From the NCBI GenBank assembly GCA_963773315.1, contig CAVZAF010000010.1, forward strand, positions 186,001 through 250,000: a DNA stretch of 64,000 bases. The letters are read 5' to 3'. Position numbers and translations under genes: made by a program. The stretch comes from DATKAS01 sp963773315 (GTDB lineage: Bacteria > Actinomycetota > Acidimicrobiia > Acidimicrobiales > DATKAS01). This document shows, piece by piece, positions 27,842 through 36,002 of the stretch. The notes beneath the pieces were generated by a model. The model was not told where the DNA came from. It was given only the letters and a program-made list of their open reading frames with translations, and did not search any database. How positions within the stretch are numbered: position 1 is the stretch's first letter; each line of letters starts with the position of its first letter.

Positions 27842-28456
27842 TCAGCTCGGGACGCGCACAACGGCGAACTGGTACTCCCATCCCTGACCGCCGGTCGACT
27901 CGTACGTCTCGAACTGTTCGACGACCGAGTGCCTCTCGAGCATTGCTCGCCAGCGGTCGTGTGAGGCAAGCGAGAAGAACCGGTACGGCCGAAGCTCACC
28001 GAACTCGGGCACTCCCTCGAAGTCCAACCCGCCCCACGTGCCGATTCCGAGGGGTGCGCCGGGCTCGACGACTCGCATCATCTCTGTTATCGCTTCGTCG
28101 AAGCGATCGTGGGGCACGTGCACGAACGTGCTCATCGTCCAGAGCGCGTCGAACGTCGTCGACCGGAACGGCAACTGGTAGAGCGACCCGGTGACGCTGG
28201 TGAGCCCGACATCGCGCATGCGCTCGACGTTGGCATGGGCGAGGTCGACCCCGACCGCCGCGAATCCGTCGGCAGCCCAGAGCGCGGTGTCGAGACCGGG
28301 ACCGGCACCGACGTCGATCACGGTGCGGACGTCGTCGTAGCGGAGCAGCTCAGCGAATCGCCGGCGGAGGTTGACGCGGAGATCGCCGTGCGCCGAACGA
28401 TGGCCGCCCCGGGCCTCTGCGTCGTAATAGGCGATCAGGTCACCATCGAGCGCCAC
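27842..28456 (-). CDS. SAM-dependent methyltransferase
   Basis: 204 residues from a GTG at 28454-28456. Motif I is VIDVGAGPGLDTALWA, followed by VGVDLAHANVERM and TFDALWTMSTFVHVPHDRFDEAI. The start matches the usual DLIAYYDAEA-type beginning of this group. Acceptor unknown. The gene begins 31 bases from the 3' end of tmRNA on the same strand. Confidence 0.87.
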   Translation of the reverse strand: MALDGDLIAYYDAEARGGHRSAHGDLRVNLRRRFAELLRYDDVRTVIDVGAGPGLDTALWAADGFAAVGVDLAHANVERMRDVGLTSVTGSLYQLPFRSTTFDALWTMSTFVHVPHDRFDEAITEMMRVVEPGAPLGIGTWGGLDFEGVPEFGELRPYRFFSLASHDRWRAMLERHSVVEQFETYESTGGQGWEYQFAVVRVPS

Positions 28457-28486
28457 GTCGGTGAACCTAGGCGCGGCTCTGCGGGG

Positions 28487-28863
28487 TGGAGCTGGGGGGA
28501 ATCGAACCCCCGTCCATCGGGTGAGCACCGTCCGCGTTACGACCATTCCCGACTTCGGGGCTGACGGCACCCCACCGGCGGGTCGGCGGGCCTCGCGGCC
28601 ACCGCCGGGTCTTTCCCCGACGTCAGCGGTCTTTCCCGCCGTCAGCCGTCTTTCCGGCTGTCATCCTCCGCTTCTGTTGCCGGGCTGCGGTGGATCGGCC
28701 CCGTGCGGCCTCTCGGCTCACGATGTCTCTGCGACTACCTAGGGACTAGGCAGCGAGAGCGAACTGCTGGTTGGCAGTTGTTGTTTGTGCCCCGTTTTAC
28801 GAGTCTGAGCAACTCGGGTCGCACGTCCGGAACCCGGCTCCGATGTCGAAACCGATCAGCCCC
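28487..28863 (-). ncRNA. ssrA: Transfer-messenger RNA (tmRNA)
   Basis: The 5' end (complement of 28857-28863, GGGGCUG) pairs with CAGCUCC at the 3' end (complement of 28488-28494), giving the tRNA-like acceptor; GGUUCGAUUCC of the T arm is encoded by about 28496-28510. The tag frame runs from GCA at 28788-28790 to UAG at 28746-28748 and encodes AQTTTANQQFALAA, ending in the ALAA degradation signal. CCA is not fully encoded. tmRNA rescues stalled ribosomes together with SmpB, whose gene lies at 39.4-39.9 kb. The length of 377 nt is normal. Confidence 0.95.
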
Positions 28864-28942
28864 GTGATCTGCGTCGTCAGGATACCGGGCCGCGCTCCGG
28901 TCGAGATTGGCGATTCGGGGACGTCATCTCGGCCCCCAATCA

Positions 28943-29425
28943 TCAATCCCGCGGGTGCGGGCGCCGGCGGGCGCCCGCCTCGGCGCGGCGCATCACCTCG
29001 CGGTTGCCTTCCTGGCGGAGCAGGTTGAGCTTCACCGACGAGATGCGCCACCCGTTCGGTGTTCGCTCGCACTCGTCGACGTAGGTGCCGAACATGGTGT
29101 AGCGATCGCCACCCTGGCCGACCGATGCCCAGTGCTCGGCTCGGAAGTGCGCGGTGATCGTCGCGTGATCGCCGTGGATCGCGAATCGGTGGCTGCCGAT
29201 CAGGTGCTGCGTCGCCTCGAAGCCGGCAAAGAGGCGGCTCGTGAACGACACGTACGCGTCGACCGGGAGTCGACGCGGTGGCGGCTCGGGCTCGTAGTCG
29301 CTCGTGTCGATGATCACCTCGTCGGTGAACGCCGACCGCCAGAGCGCCCAATCGCGTGTGTCGAGGCCGAGCGCGTAGCGGTGGATGAGGTCGCGGAGGT
29401 CGGCCTCGTCCGCGAGACGCTGCAT
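28943..29425 (-). CDS. SnoaL-like / NTF2-fold protein
   Basis: 160 residues with the cone-shaped NTF2 fold pattern: LADEADLRDLIHRYALGLDTRDWALW, FTDEVIID, THIS-type central strand TQHLIGSHRFAI and GGDRYTMFGTYVDECERTPNGWRI. Members include polyketide cyclases, steroid isomerases and dioxygenase small subunits. No catalytic assignment is possible. It is divergent from the SDR at 29482; the pair may take part in the same steroid- or ring-metabolism step. Confidence 0.84.
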   Translation of the reverse strand: MQRLADEADLRDLIHRYALGLDTRDWALWRSAFTDEVIIDTSDYEPEPPPRRLPVDAYVSFTSRLFAGFEATQHLIGSHRFAIHGDHATITAHFRAEHWASVGQGGDRYTMFGTYVDECERTPNGWRISSVKLNLLRQEGNREVMRRAEAGARRRPHPRD

Positions 29426-29481
29426 CGTCGGGTCGTCGATCGTGACAACCTACGTTCGTGTCGAAGAGCTGAGGAGGAGCC

Positions 29482-30327
29482 TTGCAATCAGTCGAGGGGA
29501 AGGTCGCCGTCGTCACCGGAGCGGCGTCGGGCATCGGGCTCGGGATCGCTCGGGCCTTCGTCGGCGCCGGGATGCGCGTCGTGATCGCAGACAACCGGCC
29601 CGACGCGCTCGCGGCATCGGTGAAGGATCTGCAGGCGCAGGGCCACGAGGTGGTCGGCGTGCCCACTGACGTGTCGAAGCTCGCTGAAGTCGAGGCACTC
29701 GCCGAGGCCGCGCTCGACTCGTATGGCTCGGTCGACGTGCTCTGCAACAACGCGGGCGTCGGCCTGTTCAAGCCGGTCGCCAAGACCTCGATCGAGGACT
29801 GGGAGTGGACGCTCGCCATCGATCTGTGGGGTCCGATCCACGGCGTCAAGACCTTCCTCCCGATCATCGAACGCCAACCGGAAGGCCACATCAACTCGAC
29901 GTCGTCGATGGCGGGGTTGCTCGCGGTTCGTGCGCTCGGCGCCTACAACGTCGCCAAGCACGGTGTCGTCGCTCTGATGGCGACGCTGCAGCGCGAGCTC
30001 CGAGCCGCTCATTCGCCCGTGTACGCGTCCGTGCTCTGCCCGGGTGCGGTCAACACGGGGATCGGGCGTAACAGCGTCGACAGCCGCCGGGCCAAGGACG
30101 GTGTCGCACCGACCCGTGAGCGGGGGGAGGGGAGAGCCGAGGGGGAGGTCGATCTGGGTGCGGTGCTCGAAGCGATGGATCCCGACGATGTCGGGCAGCT
30201 GGTCTTGGACGCGGTGCGGACCAACCGGTTCTGGATCTTCACCGACCCACGCATGTTGGTGAGCGTGCAGGATCAGGTCGAAGCGATGGTCGAGGACGGC
30301 GCGCTGAGCCGCCTCAGGATGGTGTGA
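29482..30327 (+). CDS. Short-chain dehydrogenase/reductase, TTG start
   Basis: 281 residues. The nucleotide-binding motif is TGAASGIG, NNAG follows, and the catalytic residues are Tyr and Lys of YNVAK with an upstream STSSM serine. The C-terminal 60 residues resemble classical SDRs acting on hydrophobic alcohols. The start is a TTG at 29482, with GAGGAGGAG at 29471-29479 as an unusually strong ribosome site that decides it. It converges with the HxlR-type regulator, overlapping it by 14 bases. Confidence 0.9.
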   Translation: MQSVEGKVAVVTGAASGIGLGIARAFVGAGMRVVIADNRPDALAASVKDLQAQGHEVVGVPTDVSKLAEVEALAEAALDSYGSVDVLCNNAGVGLFKPVAKTSIEDWEWTLAIDLWGPIHGVKTFLPIIERQPEGHINSTSSMAGLLAVRALGAYNVAKHGVVALMATLQRELRAAHSPVYASVLCPGAVNTGIGRNSVDSRRAKDGVAPTRERGEGRAEGEVDLGAVLEAMDPDDVGQLVLDAVRTNRFWIFTDPRMLVSVQDQVEAMVEDGALSRLRMV

Positions 30328-30937
30328 GGGCGAACACCTCGAGCAGCTGCTTCTTCGCCGCGCGGGGGCCACTGATCTCGGCCTCGAGCGGCTCCCCCCG
30401 ACGCGCGCGCACAAGCGACGCGGAATCGGTCGTGACAACGACGTCCGCGGCGCCGTCGACACTCTCGAGGGATGTCTCGCGACCGTGCAGCACGATGTCG
30501 ACGCGACTCTCGCCGACCTCGAGACGCACACGCAGGTCGGCGTCGATCGGACGTCGCCAGGGGAGCAGCAGTGCGTTCGCCGCGCGTGCTGCGCTCATCT
30601 CCTCGTCGGGCTCACCGTCGAGGTAGCGCACCCCGAAGCGCGCCATGGCGCGGAGCACGGGGATCACGCGGCCGCCTTCGTCGGTGAGCCGGTAGACGCA
30701 GCGAGCGGCCGGCGGCGGGAGCTCGCACGTGGTCACGAGGCCGGCGTCTTGGAGGGCGCGCAAGCGGTCACTCAAGAGGTTGGGCGCGATGCCGTCGAGG
30801 GCGTTACGAAGGTCGGTGTAGCGGCGATCCCCCTGCGCGAGCTCACGGCAGATCAGCAGGGTCCACCGGTCGCCGACGACGTCGAGACCAGCAGCGATGG
30901 GGCAGTACTGCCCGTAGGTGCGCTCAGGAGTGGGCAT
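30314..30937 (-). CDS. HxlR-family regulator with C-terminal SCP2-like domain
   Basis: 207 residues. The N-terminal winged helix (YCPIAAGLDVVGDRWTLLICRELAQGDRRYTDLRNAL, PNLLSDRLRALQDAGLV) is HxlR type and carries the conserved N-terminal Cys. Residues about 120-207 look like an SCP2 sterol-carrier-like domain (ADVVVTTDSASLVRARRGE), which could bind a hydrophobic effector. It is divergent from an MFS exporter across a short AT-rich region, so it probably regulates that exporter. Confidence 0.9.
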   Translation of the reverse strand: MPTPERTYGQYCPIAAGLDVVGDRWTLLICRELAQGDRRYTDLRNALDGIAPNLLSDRLRALQDAGLVTTCELPPPAARCVYRLTDEGGRVIPVLRAMARFGVRYLDGEPDEEMSAARAANALLLPWRRPIDADLRVRLEVGESRVDIVLHGRETSLESVDGAADVVVTTDSASLVRARRGEPLEAEISGPRAAKKQLLEVFALTPS

Positions 30938-30960
30938 GGTCCTGGTTCGAGCTCCCGTGT

Positions 30961-31007
30961 CCGATTTCACTAGATTTTTTATACTAACTGCATCATAGTC
31001 TGTACCA
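30961..31007. promoter_or_regulatory. AT-rich divergent promoter region between hxlR-type and MFS genes
   Basis: This 47-base stretch is markedly AT-rich (a TTTTTT run near 30975) compared with its surroundings and separates two divergent starts. A TATACT hexamer at 30980-30985 is a good -10 candidate for the rightward MFS gene; no clear -35 is seen. The HxlR-type protein probably binds here. Confidence 0.45.
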
Positions 31008-32420
31008 ATGCAGACGACAACGACTCGCAGCCCGTGGACAGTGCTGGTCTCGACGAGCCTGGCCGTCTTCGCGGTGTTCCTCGACACCACGATCCTCTTC
31101 GTCGCCTATCCGGCGATCCGAGCGGACTTCAGCGACGTGAGCGCTGCCTCGATGTCGTGGGTGCTGAACGTGTACACGATCGTCTTCGCCGCGCTGCTCA
31201 TCCCGGCGGGGCGGCTCGCCGATCGAGTCGGGCGCCGGCGTACCTTCCTCACCGCGGTCGTCGTGTTCACGGTCGCCTCGATGCTCTGTGGCTTGGCGCC
31301 GACCGCGGGCCTGCTCATCTGCGCGCGCATCCTCCAAGCGGTCGGTGCTGCCGCGCTCGTCCCATCGTCGCTCGCACTCGTGCTGCAGACGTTCCCGCGT
31401 GAGCGCATCCCCGTCGCCGTGGCGATCTGGGGCGCGATCGGCGCCGCAGCGGGTGCCGCGGGCCCGACGCTCGGTGCGCTCGTCGTCGAGAACTTCAGCT
31501 GGCGGTGGGCGTTCTTCATCAACCTCCCCGTCGGCATCGTCAGCCTCGTGCTGGGTCGACGCGTGCTGCCCGAAGGGCGTGAGTCGAACCCCGGCCGCTT
31601 GCCCGATCCCCTCGGAGTCGTGCTGCTCGCCGCCGGCCTCGCGCTGCTCGCCTTCGGCATCGTCAAGACGAACGACTGGGGATGGGCGAGCGTCTCCTTC
31701 GTCGCCACAATGGCGGCCGCTGGGGTGTTGATCGCGGTGTTCATCTGGCGATGCGACCGAGTCAGCAACCCGTTGCTCGACCTCTCGCTCTTCGACTCGA
31801 CCTCGTTCCGTTGGGCGAACGCAGCGATGCTGGTCTACGCGTCCGGCTTCAGCGCGATGTTCCTCGGCAACGTGCTCTTCCTCACCCAGGTGTGGAAGTA
31901 CTCGATCCTGAGAGCGGGGCTCGCGATCGCGGTCGGTCCGATCATCGTCGCGGTGACCGCACCCTTCTTCGGGAAGCTCGCGGGGCGAATCGGGCAGCGT
32001 GCGCTCGTGGTGCCAGGTGGACTCATCTGGGCGTCAGGAGGTCTGCTGTTGCTCACGCGTGCAACGGTCTCGAGCGACTACTTCGGGCAGTACCTGCCCG
32101 CGATGACGCTCACCGCACTCGGTGTCGCGTTGATCCTCCCGCAGCTCTCGTCCGCAGCCGTCCAGGGCTTGCCGCCCGACCGCTTCGGATCGGGATCGGC
32201 CGTGAACCAGTCGGTGCGCAACCTCGGGCAGACGCTCGGCGTCGCGCTCGTCGTCGCACTCACCGCCGACCTCGCTGCCGACAACGCACTCGCGACGTTC
32301 CACCGGGTGTGGTGGCTGCTGGTCGCGTGTGGCCTCGTCGTGAGCGCGATGGCCACGAGGCTGCCGCGGCGGATCACCTCGACCACGCCGGTCGTCGCTG
32401 CAGAGCTGGTGACGGCATGA
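31008..32420 (+). CDS. MFS multidrug exporter, DHA2 (14-helix) family
   Basis: 470 residues rich in membrane helices. The start TSLAVFAVFLDTTILFVAYP, the motif A-like GRLADRVGRRRTF and the antiporter motif C-like GAIGAAAGAAGPTLGALV mark the DHA2 drug:H+ antiporters. ATG at 31008. Its stop overlaps the next thioesterase start by four bases (ATGA), so the two are coupled. The divergent HxlR regulator is the likely controller. Confidence 0.92.
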   Translation: MQTTTTRSPWTVLVSTSLAVFAVFLDTTILFVAYPAIRADFSDVSAASMSWVLNVYTIVFAALLIPAGRLADRVGRRRTFLTAVVVFTVASMLCGLAPTAGLLICARILQAVGAAALVPSSLALVLQTFPRERIPVAVAIWGAIGAAAGAAGPTLGALVVENFSWRWAFFINLPVGIVSLVLGRRVLPEGRESNPGRLPDPLGVVLLAAGLALLAFGIVKTNDWGWASVSFVATMAAAGVLIAVFIWRCDRVSNPLLDLSLFDSTSFRWANAAMLVYASGFSAMFLGNVLFLTQVWKYSILRAGLAIAVGPIIVAVTAPFFGKLAGRIGQRALVVPGGLIWASGGLLLLTRATVSSDYFGQYLPAMTLTALGVALILPQLSSAAVQGLPPDRFGSGSAVNQSVRNLGQTLGVALVVALTADLAADNALATFHRVWWLLVACGLVVSAMATRLPRRITSTTPVVAAELVTA

Positions 32421-33220
32421 GCGCGGTCGGCGTCGTCACGACATTCGATCGCACGACCGCCGTCACCCTCGATGCGCGCGATCCGGTGGTGGCCCACGCG
32501 ATGCTCGACGAGTCGTGGTCCTCGTTGCGCGGCATCCACGGCGGCTACCTCACGGCGCTCGCGGTGCGTGCCGCGGAGACGCGTCTCGCAGGCCGCGAGG
32601 TGCGGTCGATCACGACGAGCTTCCTGCGGCCCGCCGCGATCGGCCAGGCGCGGCTCACGATCACCCCTGTGCGCGAGGGCCGCAACGTCACCACGCTCGC
32701 GGTCACCGTCGAGCAGGAGGGCACGGTGGCGATCGCTCGCATCACCGCGACCAAGGTCGGAGCCGACGGCGAGACGTGGGAGCGCACCAGGCCACTCGAC
32801 CTCTACCCGATCGAGGCATGCGTGCCCCTCTACCCGCCCGCTGGCGTGCGGCACTTCGAGCAGGCGCAGGCGTTGCTCGACCCGCGCGGCGTTCCGTTCA
32901 GCGGGGGCTCGGAGGAGCGCATCGGTGGCTACGTGCGTCCGGCGGAGGCAAGGCCGATCGACGCGGCATGGCTGGCGATGGTCGCGGACTGGTTCCCGCC
33001 GTGCTCGTTCGTCGTGCACGAGCCGCCGACCGGCGGAGTGAGCGTCGACTACACGGTGCACATCCACCGGACGCTCAGTGGCCTCGCTCCCGACGAGTGG
33101 CTCGCAGCTCGCTTCGAAGCTCCCGTGAGCAACGCAGGCCTCGCGCTCGAACACGGCGTCGTCGTGGGCCCGCGCGGTGAGGCGTTGGTCGAGTCGTTCC
33201 ACACGCGGTGGACGGCGTGA
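32417..33220 (+). CDS. Acyl-CoA thioesterase-like double hot-dog protein
   Basis: 267 residues, two hot-dog folds. The first has SSLRGIHGGYLTALAVRAAE and VRSITTSFLRPAAIG; the second has FPPCSFVVHEPP and NAGLALEHGVVVGPRGEALVESFHTRW. This is the TesB-like/4HBT_3 arrangement of acyl-CoA thioesterases. It is translationally coupled to the upstream MFS exporter, which hints at hydrolysis of a CoA-activated compound linked to export. That link is inference. Confidence 0.87.
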   Translation: MSAVGVVTTFDRTTAVTLDARDPVVAHAMLDESWSSLRGIHGGYLTALAVRAAETRLAGREVRSITTSFLRPAAIGQARLTITPVREGRNVTTLAVTVEQEGTVAIARITATKVGADGETWERTRPLDLYPIEACVPLYPPAGVRHFEQAQALLDPRGVPFSGGSEERIGGYVRPAEARPIDAAWLAMVADWFPPCSFVVHEPPTGGVSVDYTVHIHRTLSGLAPDEWLAARFEAPVSNAGLALEHGVVVGPRGEALVESFHTRWTA

Positions 33221-33267
33221 ACGCGCTGATCTGACTTCCGCAAACTCGGCTGCCAGCATGGCCACCC

Positions 33268-34011
33268 GTGAGACGACCGCGCAGTAGCTCATGGCGGCGC
33301 GTGGGAGTCGCGCTCGGAACGGTGTCAGTCGGGGTGTGGATGCTCGCTGGCCAAGCCTCGGCGCACGTCGAGGCCAGTCCCGCGTCGGTCGCGGCCGGGT
33401 CGACCGACACCATCACGTTCAACGTCGAGCACGGCTGCGGTGACTCGGCGACGGTGAAGCTCGAGATGAAGCTCGCCGCTGGAGTCACCGGCGCGAAGCC
33501 CGCGGCGATCAACGGCTGGACCTCCTCGGTCGCGGCAGGCGTGATCACGTGGAGCGGTGGTCCCCAGCCTCATGACCAGCCGCTCGACGTGCCCGTCGAG
33601 ATGACGTTTCCCGATACGCCTGGTGCGACGCTGCTCTTCCCCCTCGTGCAGACGTGCGAGCAGGGCGAGACGCGTTGGGTCGATCCGCCGAACCCCGACG
33701 GCAGCGAGGCCGCAGACCCGGCGCCGCTTGTCGAGCTGACGGCCTCCGCAAGTGGTGGCGCTTCGACCACGGCGTTGCCGGCGACAACAGGCGCAGTCTC
33801 GACAACAGTGGTTTCGACAACAGCAGTCTCGACAACAGCAGCAGCGGCCACGACCGCAGCGGCACCTGACTCGATCGCACCCGCGACCACGGCCACCACC
33901 AGCAGTGACAGCTCAGACAACACTGCTGCGGTCATTGCCGTCATCGCGATCGCCGTCATCGCCGTTGTCGGCCTCGGCGCCTTCCTTCTCGTCCGGTCGA
34001 ACCGATCCTGA
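33268..34011 (+). CDS. YcnI-like DUF1775 copper-associated surface protein
   Basis: 247 residues from a GTG. A signal peptide ends in ASA before a His (mature N-terminus HVEASPASVAAGS), as in YcnI proteins, where that first His helps bind Cu(II). The domain continues to about residue 150 (PVEMTFPDTPGATLLFPLVQTC). A Thr/Ser/Ala-rich linker with a 15-base DNA repeat and a C-terminal membrane helix (about 220-242, then RSNRS) anchor it. It heads a cluster with a second DUF1775 gene and a sigma/anti-sigma pair. Confidence 0.88.
   Translation: MRRPRSSSWRRVGVALGTVSVGVWMLAGQASAHVEASPASVAAGSTDTITFNVEHGCGDSATVKLEMKLAAGVTGAKPAAINGWTSSVAAGVITWSGGPQPHDQPLDVPVEMTFPDTPGATLLFPLVQTCEQGETRWVDPPNPDGSEAADPAPLVELTASASGGASTTALPATTGAVSTTVVSTTAVSTTAAAATTAAAPDSIAPATTATTSSDSSDNTAAVIAVIAIAVIAVVGLGAFLLVRSNRS
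33797..33841 (+). repeat. Three tandem 15-base units in the linker of the DUF1775 gene
   Basis: Units beginning TCTCGACAACAG, TTTCGACAACAG and TCTCGACAACAG repeat every 15 bases and encode Ser-Thr-Thr-X-Val repeats in the low-complexity linker. Length variation of the linker by slippage is possible. Confidence 0.7.
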
Positions 34012-34063
34012 TCGAAATCCTGATCGTCGGGAACTCCCGCGCGGTCTGAAGCGACCAGTGGGC

Positions 34064-34738
34064 ATGACCCGCATCCGCCCCTTGTCCGCGGCCGCCCTCG
34101 TAGCACTCGTCGTCGGATGGCCCGCTGCCGCGAGCGCTCATGTGACCCTCGATCCCGATCAGGCGGAGGCTGGGAGCGTCACGATTCTGCATTTTCAGGT
34201 GCCGAACGAGTCCGACACCGCGAGCACGGTGAAGGTCGAGATCGCCATGCCCGAGGGGGTCATCCTGCCAACCGTCCTCGCGGAGCCTGTGGCCGGTTGG
34301 GACGTGACTGTGCAGACGACGCCGCTCGAGACGCCGATCGAGACCGACGATGGCACGGTGACAGAAGCTGTGTCTGTGGTGACCTTCGAAGGTGGCGAGA
34401 TCAAACCGGGGGAGTTCCAGCTCTTCAACCTCGAAGTCGGGCCGCTTCCCGATGCGGTCGGAACCACGCTGCTGTTTCCCGCGGTGCAGACCTACTCCGA
34501 TGGCCAGGAGGTCCGGTGGGTCGACGTCACGCAGCAGGGCCAACCGGAACCCGAGCATCCTGCGCCCCACCTCGACCTCGTGAGTGCCACCGCGGCAGGC
34601 GACACGGCGACGAGCAGCGGCGGGAGCAGCGACTCGACCGCGAAGACCTTGGGCATCATCGGCATCGTCGTGGGTGCTGTGGGCGTTGTGCTCGGCGGCC
34701 TCGCGTTGTCACGATCCCGAAAGCCCACCCCGACCTGA
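34064..34738 (+). CDS. Second YcnI-like DUF1775 copper-associated protein
   Basis: 224 residues. Signal peptide ending ASA before His, so the mature protein would start HVTLDPDQAEAGS. The core has LHFQVPNESDTASTVKVEI, WDVTVQ and QTYSDGQEVRWVD, which are standard YcnI blocks. A C-terminal membrane helix (about 197-216) is followed by a basic tail. B. subtilis YcnI binds Cu(II) with its N-terminal His. It lies 52 bases after the first DUF1775 gene and just before the sigma factor gene. Confidence 0.93.
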   Translation: MTRIRPLSAAALVALVVGWPAAASAHVTLDPDQAEAGSVTILHFQVPNESDTASTVKVEIAMPEGVILPTVLAEPVAGWDVTVQTTPLETPIETDDGTVTEAVSVVTFEGGEIKPGEFQLFNLEVGPLPDAVGTTLLFPAVQTYSDGQEVRWVDVTQQGQPEPEHPAPHLDLVSATAAGDTATSSGGSSDSTAKTLGIIGIVVGAVGVVLGGLALSRSRKPTPT

Positions 34739-34746
34739 CAACCTCA

Positions 34747-35306
34747 GTGCCCGTGGACGAGCTCACGACGTTGGCCTTCGCCGCCAGCGCTGGTGATCGC
34801 GCCGCGCTCGGGGCCTTCGTGCGGGCGTCGCAGGCCGACGTCTGGCGGTTCTGCGCCTATCTGGTCTCACCTGACCGAGCCGACGACCTCACCCAGGACA
34901 CGTACCTGCGGGCTGTCCGTTCGCTTTCGCGCTATCGGGCGACGCGCCCGCGCTCCGGTGGCTGCTGTCGATCGCGCGACGCGTGTGCGCTGATGCGCTC
35001 CGGCAGGACTCGCGCAGGCCTGAAGTCATCTCCGACTTCGCCGACCCGACGGCGCCGTCGCATGATGGCGCGGTCGACCTCTTCGACCTCGTTGCGCGCC
35101 TCGCTCCCGATCGTCGGGCCGCGTTCGTGCTCACCCAGATCCTCGGGCTCTCCTACGCCGAAGCCGCGGATGTGTGCGCGTGCCCGGTCGGCACGATTCG
35201 GTCCCGAGTCGCGCGGGCCAGGGCGGTGCTCCTCGGTGCGCTGGTCGGTGATGACCTCGGCGACCCAGACGTGGGGAACCTGCGGGCGGCAGAGGGGGAC
35301 TTGTAG
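34747..35306 (+). CDS. sigC: SigC-like ECF RNA polymerase sigma factor, frameshifted
   Basis: Region 2 reads FVRASQADVWRFCAYLVSPDRADDLTQDTYLRAVRSLSRY and region 4 reads VLTQILGLSYAEAADVCACPVGTIRSRVARAR; both closely resemble M. tuberculosis SigC. Between them, at the GGG run 34937-34939, one G appears to be missing: homology shifts phase and resumes GDAPALRWLLSIARRVCADALRQ. The GTG at 34747 is the likely start. The stop is 2 bases before the anti-sigma gene. From memory, mycobacterial SigC is tied to copper supply, which agrees with the DUF1775 and PCuAC neighbours. Confidence 0.85.
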
Positions 35307-35308
35307 GC

Positions 35309-35998
35309 ATGGACTGCGCGGCCTGTCGCGAGGCGCTGTCGGCGGCGCTCGACCATGAGGCCGGCCGAGCCGAGCTGGCCGAGGCGTCCGCCCACATCGG
35401 CGCGTGCCAGGCGTGCAGTGCCCACCGGTCTCGGCTCGAGGCACTTCATCGGCGCGTGCGCTTGCATCCGGGCGAGCCCGTCCCGGACCGCACCGCCGCG
35501 ATCCTGTCCGTTCTCCCTCATCCGCGTCGCTCCCGGCACGCCCTCCGCGCGTTGGCGGCCTCGGTCGCTGTCGTCGCGCTGGCGGCGAGCGCCGCAGTCG
35601 TTGCGTCGAGCCGCGACGATTCTCGCCCCCTGTCGGCGTCCCCGAATGTCGAGGTGTCGCAAGTCGCCGTCAGCCAGGGTCCGACGGGTGGGCTCTCGGT
35701 CGTCTCGTTCCGAGTGCACAACCTGTCGGCGCAGGACGACGCGCTCGTCGGCGTGCGGACGACCGCCGCAGACGGCGCGACGCTGCACTCGATCCACACG
35801 GTCGACGGGCGCGAGATCATGCAATCCGTCGATGAGATCGCGGTCGCCGCCGGTGAGACGCGTGATCTCGGGGGCGGCACCTCTCACATCATGCTGGTCG
35901 ACCTGCGCCAGCAGCTCGAGCCGGGCGTGCGCGTGAGGATCGAGCTGGAGTTCGTGCACGCAGCGCCGGTTGACGTCGACGGCGTCGTCACGGCGTGA
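35309..35998 (+). CDS. Zinc-type anti-sigma factor with extracytoplasmic PCuAC copper-binding domain
   Basis: 229 residues in three parts. The N-terminus is an anti-sigma zinc domain with H29-x3-C33-x2-C36 (and C3, C6). A single membrane helix spans about 79-100. Residues about 112-215, placed outside, form a PCuAC (DUF461) domain with the full ligand set His160-X10-Met171-X21-His193-X-Met195. PCuAC proteins bind Cu(I) and deliver it to cytochrome oxidase. The gene follows the sigma factor by 2 bases. The layout predicts that copper binding outside alters release of the sigma factor inside; this is inference. Confidence 0.9.
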   Translation: MDCAACREALSAALDHEAGRAELAEASAHIGACQACSAHRSRLEALHRRVRLHPGEPVPDRTAAILSVLPHPRRSRHALRALAASVAVVALAASAAVVASSRDDSRPLSASPNVEVSQVAVSQGPTGGLSVVSFRVHNLSAQDDALVGVRTTAADGATLHSIHTVDGREIMQSVDEIAVAAGETRDLGGGTSHIMLVDLRQQLEPGVRVRIELEFVHAAPVDVDGVVTA

Positions 35999-36002
35999 TC
36001 GC

